Shown here in pieces: positions 18,020-26,913 of a stretch of DNA of 64,000 nt; positions within the stretch are counted from its first letter, which is position 1; the number at the start of each line of letters is the position of its first letter. This DNA comes from CAKZLS01 sp963786305 (GTDB taxonomy: Bacteria; Pseudomonadota; Alphaproteobacteria; Rhodospirillales; Defluviicoccaceae). Location: assembly GCA_963786305.1 (NCBI GenBank), contig CAWAYL010000020.1:1-64000 (forward strand), in the 5' to 3' direction. A program made the position numbers and the translations under genes. Under the pieces are notes generated by a model. It did not search any database and was not told the origin of the DNA. It worked only from the letters and a program-made list of their open reading frames with translations.

Positions 18020-18457
18020 GTGAAACGCGAGTACCTGGAACGGCCTGTAATCGGCGTCGGCGTCGTCGTGTTGCGGGCTCGCGAGACGCTGCTGGTACGC
18101 CGGAGCCGCCCCCCCAGGCAGGGTCAGTGGAGCCTTCCCGGCGGCCTTCAGAAGTTGGGTGAGACCGTGTTCGAGACGGCTTGCCGCGAGGTGGCGGAAG
18201 AAACCGGCGTGGTCGTTCGCCCCCTCGGGCTGATCGATGTGATCGATCTGATCGAGCGCGATCCCGACGGGCGCGCCGTCCGCTATCACTACACCCTCGT
18301 GGACGTGGCCGCGTGCTGGCAATCGGGAGACGCCGTGGCCGCGACGGACGCGGCCGCCGTGGCATGGACCGACGTGGACGATCTGCGGAGTTTTGCGCTG
18401 TGGTCGGAAACCGAGCGCATCATCCGCCTCGCGCATGAGAAATGGCCAAGCGGCTAA
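18020..18457 (+). CDS. Nudix hydrolase (ADP-ribose pyrophosphatase-like)
   Basis: About 145 residues. The Nudix box GX5EX7REUXEEXGU is exact: G-LQKLG-E-TVFETAC-REVAEETG. Members hydrolyse nucleoside diphosphates linked to another moiety. The PGG before the box and the VRYHYTLVDV strand fit ADP-ribose or NADH-type pyrophosphatases, but the substrate is not determined by sequence. GTG 18020 is chosen because agggag lies about 9 bases upstream; GTG 17999 is the alternative. Confidence 0.85.
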   Translation: MKREYLERPVIGVGVVVLRARETLLVRRSRPPRQGQWSLPGGLQKLGETVFETACREVAEETGVVVRPLGLIDVIDLIERDPDGRAVRYHYTLVDVAACWQSGDAVAATDAAAVAWTDVDDLRSFALWSETERIIRLAHEKWPSG

Positions 18458-18514
18458 TAGTGTGCTTAATAAACGACGTGTTCATCCGCGTGGATAGCAA
18501 CGGGGGGTTAATTC

Positions 18515-19039
18515 ATGACCGTCAATGCATTGGTGTCCATCTCATGCCCCGACCGCGTCGGCATCGTTTCCGCCACCACGGGCCAGCTTTTCGAACTGGG
18601 AGCCAATCTCGGCGACACCACCTTCGCGGTGCTTGGCGAAGCGGCCGAGTTCACCTCCGTGGTGGAGATCCCGCCTGGGACCACGCCGGAAATCATCGAG
18701 GCCGCCTTGCGGACACTGCCGGAGCTGCACGACGCCGACATCAGCGTCTCGCCGTTCACCCTGCCGGCGGTTCATGGTCCGTCGGGTCGGGTCAACTACC
18801 GGATCACGGTGAGCGGCGGCGACCGGCCGGGCCTGATCGCCCGGCTCAGTGAAGTGTTCGTGGAATTCAAGGCCAACATCGTCCGCCTCAACGCCGAGCG
18901 GGTCGTCGCGTCGGACGCGACCCGGTACGCCGTCATCATGGCGGTCTACATTCCCCAAGAGCACGTGCGAAGTTGCCTGGCCACGGTCGCCAACACGGCC
19001 GGAAATCTCGGTCTCAGTTGCGAGTGGGAAGAGATATAG
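18515..19039 (+). CDS. Tandem ACT-domain protein, GcvR-like
   Basis: 174 residues made of two ACT domains: residues 1-80 (LVSISCPDRVGIVSATTG) and 90-170 (YRITVSGGDRPGLIARLSEV). This layout is that of the GcvR/glycine cleavage repressor-like family, whose members sense amino acids and act through protein contacts rather than by binding DNA directly. The gene stands alone between the Nudix gene and the TauE-type exporter, so its partner is unknown. The start is supported by a gggggg tract upstream. Confidence 0.8.
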   Translation: MTVNALVSISCPDRVGIVSATTGQLFELGANLGDTTFAVLGEAAEFTSVVEIPPGTTPEIIEAALRTLPELHDADISVSPFTLPAVHGPSGRVNYRITVSGGDRPGLIARLSEVFVEFKANIVRLNAERVVASDATRYAVIMAVYIPQEHVRSCLATVANTAGNLGLSCEWEEI

Positions 19040-19279
19040 TTCCGCCGGCTCGCCGTTCTTGAACGGACCGCGGCAAGAAGGTCACACCTGCGCCGACATT
19101 GCCACTTTGGGCACGCCGAGGCGACAATAGCTTTTGCTCCGCTCGCGGCCGCAAGGTATTCTTTCAAAAGGGAAATGGACGAAGGATGGCGGAAACCGAG
19201 GGTCGCCGTCCGGTCGCTGTTTTATTTCGGCATTAAACCCTTACCCATGCTCGGAGCGGACGCGGGGGCGCCGCACGCA

Positions 19280-20197
19280 ATGGACATCTACCTCCCCATC
19301 GCCGAGATTTCGGTCAACGTCTTTCTTATTCTCGGCTTGGGGGGCATGGTTGGATTTCTCTCGGGCTTGTTCGGCGTCGGCGGCGGGTTCCTGATGACAC
19401 CGCTGCTCATCTTCATCGGCATTCCCCCCGCCGTCGCCGTCGCCACGGAAGCCAACCAGATCGTCGCGTCCTCGGTTTCGGGCGTGCTCGCGCACTGGAA
19501 ACGCGGCAACGTGGATTTCAAGATGGGCATGACCCTCGTCGTCGGCGGGTTCGCGGGCTCCGGCGCCGGCGTCTGGCTTTTCACCTTGCTGCGCGACATG
19601 GGCCAAATCGATCTCGTCATCAAGCTGTCCTACGTGGTCTTTCTCGGCACCATCGGTCTGCTGATGCTGATCGAAAGCATCAAGGCCATGTCGCGCCAGC
19701 GCGGCAAGAAGCCGACGCAGCGCAAGGGCGGCCGGTCATGGAAAGATGTCCTGCCCTTCAAGATGCGGTTTCGCCGCTCGCGGCTGTATGTCAGCGCGCT
19801 GTTGCCGCTGAGTATCGGCTTCGTCGTCGGTGTTCTGGCGGCGATCATGGGCGTCGGTGGCGGTTTCATCATGGTTCCGGCGATGATCTATCTGCTGGGG
19901 ATGCCCACCGCCGTGGTGGTCGGCACGTCGCTGTTCCAGATCATCTTCGTCACCGCCAACGTCACCGTCCTGCAGGCCGTCAGCAACCAGACCGTCGACG
20001 TGGTTCTGGCGCTGCTTTTGTTGATCGGCGGGGTGATCGGCGCTCAGTTCGGCGCCCGTGCCGGCGCGCTGCTGCGCGGCGATCAGTTGCGCGGATTGCT
20101 GGCACTCATGGTGCTCGCCGTCGCCATCAAGATCGCCTTCGATGTCATCGGCACACCCGCCGATGTTTATTCCCTGGGTAACGTGGTGAATCACTGA
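19280..20197 (+). CDS. Sulfite exporter TauE/SafE family permease
   Basis: About 305 residues with eight or so hydrophobic segments. It holds the duplicated family signature GLFGVGGGFLMTP (early) and GVGGGFIMVPAMIYLLG (middle), which marks TauE/SafE permeases that export sulfite, sulfoacetate or similar organic anions. The frame is open back to 19175, but homologous proteins begin near MDIYLPIAEIS, so ATG 19280 is preferred. The stop overlaps the start of the next gene by one base (TGATG), implying translational coupling with the TIGR02186 protein. Confidence 0.88.
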   Translation: MDIYLPIAEISVNVFLILGLGGMVGFLSGLFGVGGGFLMTPLLIFIGIPPAVAVATEANQIVASSVSGVLAHWKRGNVDFKMGMTLVVGGFAGSGAGVWLFTLLRDMGQIDLVIKLSYVVFLGTIGLLMLIESIKAMSRQRGKKPTQRKGGRSWKDVLPFKMRFRRSRLYVSALLPLSIGFVVGVLAAIMGVGGGFIMVPAMIYLLGMPTAVVVGTSLFQIIFVTANVTVLQAVSNQTVDVVLALLLLIGGVIGAQFGARAGALLRGDQLRGLLALMVLAVAIKIAFDVIGTPADVYSLGNVVNH

Positions 20198-20943
20198 TGA
20201 GCCGCCAGCGCTGGATACTCGTCTTGCCTGTCGTGGTGCTGTTTCTGGCGGCGGTGGGCGTAGCGCGCGGCCAACTGATTGTCGATCTGTCAAGTCACCT
20301 GGTGGCCATCACCACCGATTTCACCGGAACGGATGTCCTGCTGTTCGGAACGACCGAAGGAAAGGGCGATGTGGTCGTGGTGGTGCGCGGTCCCGAAAGC
20401 GAAGTGGTGGTCCGCCGCAAAGGCCGCAAGCTGGGGATCTGGGTGAACGACGCCGAAATGCTATTCCAGGGCGTTCCCGGATACTACGCCATCGCCGCCA
20501 ACCGGCCGCTCGCCGAGTTCCTTCCCAAACGCGTCGCCGCCCGCCACCAGATCGGCGCCAGCAACCTTCGGTTTTCGGCGCCGCAAAATGCTGCTCCAAA
20601 AAGAGTGGAAGCCTTCCGCGAGGCGTTGATCCGCAACAAGATCAGGCAAAACCTGTATTTCGGAGAACCCCAATACATCGCCTTTTTGGGCAACCGCCTG
20701 TTCCGCACCGATATGCGGTTTCCGGCCAATGCCCCGGTCGGCACCTATATTGTCCAGGTCTTTCTGGTGGAAGATGGCGAAGTGGTGGGCGCGGAAATCA
20801 CCCCCCTGGTGGTCAGCAAGGTGGGATTCGAAGCGGGCGTGTTTCATTTCGCCCATCGGCATTCCCTGGCGTACGGCGTCCTTGCTATCTTGATCGCCGT
20901 GGTGGCAGGATGGATGGCTAGTGCTGTCTTTCGCAAGGGCTGA
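20197..20943 (+). CDS. TIGR02186 family transmembrane protein
   Basis: A 248-residue protein with an N-terminal signal peptide (residues 1-25), a periplasmic beta-rich domain starting LIVDLSSHLVAITTDFTGTD, and one C-terminal transmembrane helix (about 222-243). This matches the alphaproteobacterial family TIGR02186 (PF09608), which is habitually encoded next to a TauE/SafE permease, as here. Function unknown; a periplasmic partner of the exporter is a reasonable inference. Translationally coupled to the gene upstream. Confidence 0.85.
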   Translation: MSRQRWILVLPVVVLFLAAVGVARGQLIVDLSSHLVAITTDFTGTDVLLFGTTEGKGDVVVVVRGPESEVVVRRKGRKLGIWVNDAEMLFQGVPGYYAIAANRPLAEFLPKRVAARHQIGASNLRFSAPQNAAPKRVEAFREALIRNKIRQNLYFGEPQYIAFLGNRLFRTDMRFPANAPVGTYIVQVFLVEDGEVVGAEITPLVVSKVGFEAGVFHFAHRHSLAYGVLAILIAVVAGWMASAVFRKG

Positions 20944-20946
20944 TCC

Positions 20947-21468
20947 GTGACAACCGACCCGCAACCCAACGAACCGGTAAACACATCCGAAGAGACGTCG
21001 GAGGAGTATGGCCGAACGTTTCTCTGTGTCGTCGACGAATCGGAGGAACTGCACCAGGCCCTGCGCTATGCGTGCCGCCGCGCGAAGCAGACCGGCGGCC
21101 GGGTCGCTCTGCTTTATGTGATCGAGCCCGCCGAATTCCAGCACTGGATGGCTGTCGGCAACCTGATGGAGGAAGAGCGGCGCGAGCAGGCGGAGGAAAT
21201 GTTGCAGGTCGTTTCCTCGGTGGTTCAGAAACTGTCGGGCGCCATCCCGGTTATCTACATCCGCGAGGGCAAGCTCACCGAACAGCTCGAGGAGTTGCTG
21301 GCGAGCGAAGGCGATTTGTCCGTGCTGGTTCTCGGCGGCGCCACCGGCTCGGAGGGACCCGGCCGGCTGATATCCTATGCCCTGAAACGGATCGGCAAGC
21401 TGTCGATCCCCATTACCATCGTCCCCGGCAGCTTATCCGACCAGGCAATCGACGCCATCAGCAGCTAA
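20947..21468 (+). CDS. Universal stress protein family (UspA-like)
   Basis: 173 residues with a single Usp domain: FLCVVDESEELHQALRYACR at the start, and the nucleotide-loop region LVLGGATGSEGPG near residue 125. The loop resembles the G-2X-G-9X-G(S/T) ATP-binding pattern only partly, so ATP binding is uncertain. The start is GTG three bases after the previous stop, so it belongs to the TauE-TIGR02186 operon. It converges on rpe. Confidence 0.82.
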   Translation: MTTDPQPNEPVNTSEETSEEYGRTFLCVVDESEELHQALRYACRRAKQTGGRVALLYVIEPAEFQHWMAVGNLMEEERREQAEEMLQVVSSVVQKLSGAIPVIYIREGKLTEQLEELLASEGDLSVLVLGGATGSEGPGRLISYALKRIGKLSIPITIVPGSLSDQAIDAISS

Positions 21469-21496
21469 TAGGCGTTGGCATCGCCGTTGCCCTTAT

Positions 21497-21536
21497 GGCC
21501 GCAAGGCGGCGTTGTTATTAAGGCCGCAAGGCGGCG
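21497..21536. repeat. Two GC-rich hairpins (25-bp period) between USP and rpe
   Basis: The 15-mer ggccgcaaggcggcg occurs at 21497-21511 and 21522-21536. Each copy forms a 5-bp GC stem (gccgc/gcggc) with an aag loop. The second copy encodes the last residues of rpe, so the repeat looks like a tandem duplication of the rpe 3' end. The first hairpin is followed by gttgttatt and could terminate the convergent transcripts. Confidence 0.55.
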
Positions 21537-22192
21537 ATGGTCGAGCGGTAATCGTCGTCCTGGAACACGGCGCTCCCGGCCACCAGCACGTCGGCCCCCG
21601 CGGCGACGACAGCCGGCGCCGTTTCGGCGTTGACGCCGCCGTCCACTTCCAGCTCTATCGGCCGGTCACCGATCATCCGGCGGACCTGGCGGATCTTCTC
21701 CAGCTGCGCTTCGATAAAACTCTGGCCGCCGAAACCGGGATTGACCGACATCACCAAAATCAGATCGAGGCGGTGAAGCACGTGCTCCACGGCGGACGCC
21801 GGCGTGCCCGGGTTCAGCGAAACTCCCGCTTTCTTGCCCAGGCTCCGGATGACTTGGAGGCTGCGATCCAGATGGACATCGGCCTCGGCGTGGACGGTAA
21901 TGATATCGGCGCCTGCGGCGGCGAACTCGCTGAGGTACGGCTGAGCCGGATCGATCATCAGGTGGACGTCGAACGGTTTGTTGGTATAGGGACGGATCGC
22001 GCGCACCACCAGAGGTCCGATGGTCAGGTTGGGAACGAAGTGCCCGTCCATGACGTCGATGTGGACGTAATCGCACCCCGCCGCGTCAATGGCGCGGATT
22101 TCCTCGCCGAGACGAGCGAAGTCGGCGGACAGGATCGACGGCGCGATCTTGACTTTCGGCGCCGGATCGGAAGCGAACGCGCTATTCGTCAT
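21518..22192 (-). CDS. rpe: Ribulose-phosphate 3-epimerase
   Basis: Interconverts ribulose-5-phosphate and xylulose-5-phosphate in the pentose-phosphate and Calvin cycles. A TIM barrel of 224 residues from ATG 22192 (MTNSAFASD). Metal and catalytic motifs are present: APSILSADFARL, the aspartate in VHIDVMDGHFVPN, MSVNPGFGGQ and the second catalytic aspartate in LEVDGGV. The frame is open to 22240, but 22192 gives the family length and overlaps the tkt stop by 11 bp. This overlap and the short tkt-prk gap indicate one operon, prk-tkt-rpe. Confidence 0.95.
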   Translation of the reverse strand: MTNSAFASDPAPKVKIAPSILSADFARLGEEIRAIDAAGCDYVHIDVMDGHFVPNLTIGPLVVRAIRPYTNKPFDVHLMIDPAQPYLSEFAAAGADIITVHAEADVHLDRSLQVIRSLGKKAGVSLNPGTPASAVEHVLHRLDLILVMSVNPGFGGQSFIEAQLEKIRQVRRMIGDRPIELEVDGGVNAETAPAVVAAGADVLVAGSAVFQDDDYRSTIAALRP

Positions 22193-24275
22193 AGTCGCCG
22201 GACCGGCGCGCCAGGGCCGCGCGCGCCTGGGCAACCACATTCTCCGCCGTTATGCCGAAGTGCCTGAATAGAGCCTCTCCGGGGCCGGACGCGCCAAAGC
22301 CCTCAAGACCAACGAACACGCCGTTGTCCCCGATGTAGCGGTCCCAGCCTGGCGAGATCGCCGCCTCGACGGCCACGCGCACGCAATGCGGCCAGCCCGG
22401 TCCAAGCACTTCCTGACGATACTTTTCCGGCTGAAGCTCGAACAATTTCCAGCATGGCATCGAAACCACCGCGGTGGGGATACCCTCTCCCTGCAGCAGG
22501 TCCCGGGCCGCCACGGCAATGTGCACCTCCGAGCCCGTCGCAAACAGGGTGACCTGCCGTTTGCCGCCCTCTTCCTCACGCAATACATAGGCCCCGCGAG
22601 CGCACAAGTTGACGCTTTCATGCTCGATGCGCACCGCCGGAAGGGCCTGGCGGGTCAGCACCAAACACGACGGCATGTCGTACCCGGTCAACGCGATCAC
22701 CCAGCACTCGAAGGTTTCCACCGCGTCGGCGGGCCGGAACACCAGCAGGTTCGGCATCACCCGCAAGCTGGCCAATGTTTCGGAGGGCTGGTGGGTGGGG
22801 CCGTCCTCCCCCACCCCGATGGAATCATGGGTGAGAACGTATATCACGCGCTGCTTGTTGATCGCCGACATGCGCATGGCGCCGCGCATGTAATCGGCAA
22901 ACACCAGAAACGTGCCGCCATAGGGAATGAAGCCGCCGTGCAGCGCCATACCGTTCATGGCCGCGCCCATGGCGTGTTCTCTGATCCCGTAATGGACATA
23001 CCGGCCGGCGTAATCGCCGGGAGCAATCGCCTTGGTGCTCTTGGTCATGGTGCAGACCGACTCGGACAAATCGGCCGAGCCGCCGATCATCTCCGGAAAC
23101 ATGGCGGTGAGGATCTCGAGCGCCTCGCCCGATGCCTTGCGGGTTGCCCACTTGGGCTGGTCGATCGCCAGTTTCTGCTTGAAATCGTTGAGCGGCATCT
23201 GCCATCCCGGCGCCAGCCTGCCGGCGCTGGTCCGCTTGAACTCCTTCCTCCTGTCGTTGTCCATGGCGAGGAATCGCGTCTCCCAGGCTTCGCGCTCCGG
23301 AACGCCGCGGCGCCCCGCGAGCCGCCACGCCGCCAGAATATGGTCGGGAACATGAAATGGTGGATAAGGCCAGTTCAACACTTCACGGGCGCCTGCGATT
23401 TCGGCGTCGCCCAGCGGCGCGCCGTGGGTGGCGGCGGTGCCGGCCTTGTTGGGCGCCCCCTTGCCGATGGTCGTGCGGCAATCGATCAACGTCGGCTTGT
23501 CGGTCAGCCGCGCCTTGGCGATCGCCTGCTCCACCGCGTCCGGATCGTCACCGTCCACCACTTCGGCATCCCAGCGGCAGGCCTCGAACCGGGCGAGCTG
23601 ATTGTCGCTGGTGGTCAGCGAGGTCGACCCATCGATGCAGATCCGGTTGTCGTCCCAAAGCACGATCAGCTTGGACAGGCGAAGGTGCCCGGCCAGCGAG
23701 ATACATTCCTGGCTCAACCCCTCCATGAGGCAGCCGTCGCCGACGACACAATAGGTATAGTGGTCGACGATGTCGTCGCCCCACCGCTCGTTGCGAAGCC
23801 GCTCGGCGAGCGCCATGCCGACGGCGTTGCCCAGGCCCTGAGCCAGCGGTCCGGTTGTTGTTTCAATGCCAAGGGAGATTTCGTATTCCGGGTGTCCCGG
23901 GGTTTTCGAGCCGAGCTGCCGGAAATTCTTGATCTCCTCGATGGTCATCTCCTCGAATCCGGTGAGATAAAGGAGGGAATACAGGAGCATGGAGCCGTGC
24001 CCGGCCGAGAGAATAAAGCGGTCGCGGTCTTCCCAGTCGGGCTTCAGGGGATCGAATTTCAAAAACCGCGTCCACAGGACGGTGGCGACATTGGCCATTC
24101 CCATGGGCAGGCCTGGATGGCCGGACTTCGCCTTCTGAACGGCATCGGCGGCCAGCAGGCGGATGGCGTTGACCATTTCCTCGTGCGTGGCCGCGGCTTC
24201 CTCGTGCGTGGCTACGGGCCCCGCATCCAATTGGGACCGAGATTCCACGTCCAGCTCCGGCTGTACTGCGGTCAT
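22182..24275 (-). CDS. tkt: Transketolase
   Basis: Thiamine-diphosphate enzyme moving two-carbon units between sugar phosphates. It is 697 residues, normal length. The TPP-binding GDG motif (GDGCLMEGLSQE), the N-terminal HPGLPMGMA segment, the pyrimidine-domain signature GVGEDGPTHQPSE and the C-terminal domain are present. ATG 24275 is preferred over 24299 because gaggagag precedes it. The N-terminus contains a small tandem duplication (ATHEEAAATHEE). It lies 13 bp after prk and overlaps rpe, so it belongs to a Calvin or pentose-phosphate operon. Confidence 0.96.
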   Translation of the reverse strand: MTAVQPELDVESRSQLDAGPVATHEEAAATHEEMVNAIRLLAADAVQKAKSGHPGLPMGMANVATVLWTRFLKFDPLKPDWEDRDRFILSAGHGSMLLYSLLYLTGFEEMTIEEIKNFRQLGSKTPGHPEYEISLGIETTTGPLAQGLGNAVGMALAERLRNERWGDDIVDHYTYCVVGDGCLMEGLSQECISLAGHLRLSKLIVLWDDNRICIDGSTSLTTSDNQLARFEACRWDAEVVDGDDPDAVEQAIAKARLTDKPTLIDCRTTIGKGAPNKAGTAATHGAPLGDAEIAGAREVLNWPYPPFHVPDHILAAWRLAGRRGVPEREAWETRFLAMDNDRRKEFKRTSAGRLAPGWQMPLNDFKQKLAIDQPKWATRKASGEALEILTAMFPEMIGGSADLSESVCTMTKSTKAIAPGDYAGRYVHYGIREHAMGAAMNGMALHGGFIPYGGTFLVFADYMRGAMRMSAINKQRVIYVLTHDSIGVGEDGPTHQPSETLASLRVMPNLLVFRPADAVETFECWVIALTGYDMPSCLVLTRQALPAVRIEHESVNLCARGAYVLREEEGGKRQVTLFATGSEVHIAVAARDLLQGEGIPTAVVSMPCWKLFELQPEKYRQEVLGPGWPHCVRVAVEAAISPGWDRYIGDNGVFVGLEGFGASGPGEALFRHFGITAENVVAQARAALARRSGDYDE

Positions 24276-24288
24276 GTGCGGGCTCTCC

Positions 24289-25227
24289 TCAGATCGCATG
24301 GTGTCCTAACGCCGCGTTCAATAGGTAATGGGTGATCAACAACTGCGACAGAGCCAGCGGATGGCTACGGCGAGCGGTCTTCGCATTGTCGAGGTATATT
24401 CCGAGTTCGGGATGCTCGTCCGGCTCATTGGGGATCAGGCTCCAGAGATAGCTTTCCATCTCCTCGGCCTGTTTGTCGTCCAGACCTCCATATATATGCA
24501 AGGCGTCGACGGGTCGACCGTCGATATCGCGCGACAACTCCAGCATGAACCCGTGGTCGGAACCCGCGTCGAGCACCGGCGCCAGGTCCAGGTGCGGCAA
24601 TGTCGGGCGGAGAATGTGCCTGACGTTCAAGCGCTCGCCGCTCTCGTCCGGATCGTCGTCCGGCGGATAAAAGCTCACCACCATGTCGGCGTAGGGGCGC
24701 TGCGGGATGACGGACTCTTCGCTGTCCTGGCGCAGCTGCTCCAGCGCCGCCTGCAAGTGCTGGGCGTCGTAGGCCTTGAATACCGTGTCGCGCTGCAGCT
24801 TCCACCGCAACCGCAAGTCCTCTTCGGGCTCGAGGTAGAATTTGACGTCGTAGGCGTCGCGCAGCTTGGGGGTGGCGTAGCCAAGAAGCCCCTCCAGAAT
24901 GATGAAATCCCTCGGCTCGATATATTCCGGCGGACCCAGGACGCCGCCGTTATGGTTGTAGGTCGGCTTGAGGATCGGCTGACCATCGCGCAGCAGATAG
25001 ACGTGCTGTTCGAGAATATCCATGTAGTTGCAATCGGGGTCGTGCGGCGTAATGCCGATTTCGGCGCGCTCGGCCCGCGAGTACTTGTGATAGTCGTCGA
25101 TACAGATGTTGACTGCCCGTTGGGGGCCCAGTACCTGCGCCAAACCGGCGGCCAGGGTGGTCTTGCCGGCCGCGGAGTCGCCGACAATGCCAATAATGAC
25201 GGGATGATCGCGGTTTTTCATGATCAT
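24289..25227 (-). CDS. prk: Phosphoribulokinase
   Basis: Phosphorylates ribulose-5-phosphate to ribulose-1,5-bisphosphate, the substrate of RuBisCO. 312 residues. The P-loop is GDSAAGKTT (residues 16-24), followed by DDYHKYSR and the ribulose-phosphate-binding ITPHDPDCNYMD region. These motifs resemble the class II (cyanobacterial, archaeal and related bacterial) lineage more than the proteobacterial octameric class I. The P-loop lacks the cysteine used for thioredoxin control in plant and cyanobacterial enzymes. It is the first gene of prk-tkt-rpe. No RuBisCO or cbbR gene is in the window. Confidence 0.88.
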   Translation of the reverse strand: MIMKNRDHPVIIGIVGDSAAGKTTLAAGLAQVLGPQRAVNICIDDYHKYSRAERAEIGITPHDPDCNYMDILEQHVYLLRDGQPILKPTYNHNGGVLGPPEYIEPRDFIILEGLLGYATPKLRDAYDVKFYLEPEEDLRLRWKLQRDTVFKAYDAQHLQAALEQLRQDSEESVIPQRPYADMVVSFYPPDDDPDESGERLNVRHILRPTLPHLDLAPVLDAGSDHGFMLELSRDIDGRPVDALHIYGGLDDKQAEEMESYLWSLIPNEPDEHPELGIYLDNAKTARRSHPLALSQLLITHYLLNAALGHHAI

Positions 25228-25858
25228 GGTCTAAAAGCCCTAAGCCGCGCTCGGACAGTGCCGTTATGACAGTGACTGTGCGCCGGAATTGAAATTGCCT
25301 CTCATTCCTGAGCGGCAAGGTCCGAGAAAACGAAACACGTTGCCGCCCAATGGATCCTTGGCTGGAAAAAAGACCCAGCCGCGCCGCGCCCACCGATCAA
25401 CGGGGATCGACCGGTCGCGTGGATGCGCATCGTGCGATCATCGATGCGCCCATGAATACCGCGCGAACCGTCGTTTGAAAACCCTGAGCATTTACGAAAA
25501 ACAAGGATAAGCGGGACCACTGGCGCCGGCATCGGATTATCGTCACGAAACGTGCAACACAACGGACCGAAATGAATTTCGATAAAACATGAAATCTCAT
25601 GAAATGATTTCGTGATACGCAATTGTCGCATATTTTATTCACGGCATTTGTAAGCAAAATATCGAGCTATCGGCTGCTGTTCGACGATATAGTCTCCATG
25701 ATCGTAACCGGAAGTGAAGTTTTTGGCGACCGGTGGCTTGTGTGAGCCTAGGCCTCCACCGGTTGACCGTCAATTTTGTGTCCATTTCTCAGTTTCCCGC
25801 GTGTGGCTTTGTCGTTTCAAAACCGCAACCGTCGCAGCCAGCGGGTCCGCCACTGCTG
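25228..25858. other. 631-bp intergenic region upstream of prk
   Basis: No convincing gene. The short open frames here are weak and unlike known families. The segment from about 25550 to 25700 is notably AT-rich for this genome and contains a perfect 14-base palindrome cgaaatgaatttcg (25568-25581), followed by several atgaaat/atttc motifs. It probably holds the promoter and operator of the prk operon; no regulator gene is adjacent. Confidence 0.4.
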
Positions 25859-26743
25859 TCACATGGGTTCGTCGGGGAGACTGCCCTTACGCCGATTGCG
25901 CGCGCTCTCGTCCTCGACCATGGTGGAGATGTCGGCGTCGAAAACGATTCGCTGCGCCCCGGAAACGGCAAGGAAGCGTTTGCCCCGGGCGCGCCCGATC
26001 AGCGTCAGATCGGCGCTCCGAGCCAATTCGACCCCCCACGCGGTAAAACCCGAGCGTGAGATCAGGATGGGAATTTCCATCTGTACCGTCTTGATGACCA
26101 TCTCGCTCGTCAACCGGCCCGTGGTATAGAAAATTTTTCCCTTTGGAGCGATGCCGTTCAGCATCATGTAGCCGGCGATCTTGTCGATGGCGTTGTGCCG
26201 TCCCACGTCCTCCATATAGACGAGAGCCTGGTCCCGTTCACACAGCACGCACCCGTGAATGGCGCCCGCGGCCAGGTACAGGCTCGGTATGGTATTGATC
26301 TGGCGGGTCAGCGCGTACAGCCACGACGTATGAAGCCGCGCATCGGGATCGACCCGGACGTTCTCGAACTTGTCCATGACGTCGCCGAATACCGTACCCT
26401 GGCCGCAGCCGGAGGTAAGGATCTTCTTTTCAAGCTTCTTTTCAAAATTGGTCTCCGCCGCCGTGCGCACGACCACGGTCTCGATTTCGGCGTCGTAGTC
26501 GATGGCGACGATGGCGTCGTCGGGGTGAAGCATGTTCTGATTGAGCAGATATCCGACAGCCAGATAGTCCGGATAGTCACCGATGGTCATCATGGTGACC
26601 ACCTCCTGGCCGTTGAGAAACAGGGTCAAGGGCCGTTCGGTGATGACCCGCGTCTCGATCCTCCGGCCCTCGTGATCAACCCCCGATACGCTAACCGTGA
26701 GCCGGGGATCGTCGGGATCGGGGATCACCCGTTGTTCGTTCAT
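25859..26743 (-). CDS. fdhD: Formate dehydrogenase accessory sulfurtransferase FdhD
   Basis: FdhD transfers sulfur from a cysteine desulfurase to the molybdenum cofactor of formate dehydrogenase. About 294 residues from ATG 26743 (MNEQRVIPDPDD); the frame is open to 26878. The family core is present: the TSGCGQG loop with the sulfur-carrying cysteine, the AAGAIHGCVL segment, EDVGRHNAIDK and RLTSEMVIK. E. coli FdhD has two loop cysteines; only one is visible here, which is seen in other homologues. It fits the adjacent formate dehydrogenase locus. Confidence 0.92.
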   Translation of the reverse strand: MNEQRVIPDPDDPRLTVSVSGVDHEGRRIETRVITERPLTLFLNGQEVVTMMTIGDYPDYLAVGYLLNQNMLHPDDAIVAIDYDAEIETVVVRTAAETNFEKKLEKKILTSGCGQGTVFGDVMDKFENVRVDPDARLHTSWLYALTRQINTIPSLYLAAGAIHGCVLCERDQALVYMEDVGRHNAIDKIAGYMMLNGIAPKGKIFYTTGRLTSEMVIKTVQMEIPILISRSGFTAWGVELARSADLTLIGRARGKRFLAVSGAQRIVFDADISTMVEDESARNRRKGSLPDEPM

Positions 26744-26913
26744 ATAGCGCTCCCGCGTTTCGCGGATGGACAGGGACAGCCGCGCGGAGGATAATTCCGA
26801 CCCGAACAATCGGATAACTCCAGGCTGTATAATCGGATAAGTTCGGCTTCGGACGCAATACCGGTTCGGCGAACGCAATGTGACCAGCCATGATGGCTCC
26901 GCGACACGGGTCG

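Noticed and set aside
22386..24335. 649-codon open frame opposite tkt
   Set aside because: Shadow of the transketolase gene; no signal or domain and no ribosome-binding site.
25302..25657. Short open frames upstream of prk
   Set aside because: No ribosome-binding site or recognisable family; composition fits intergenic sequence.
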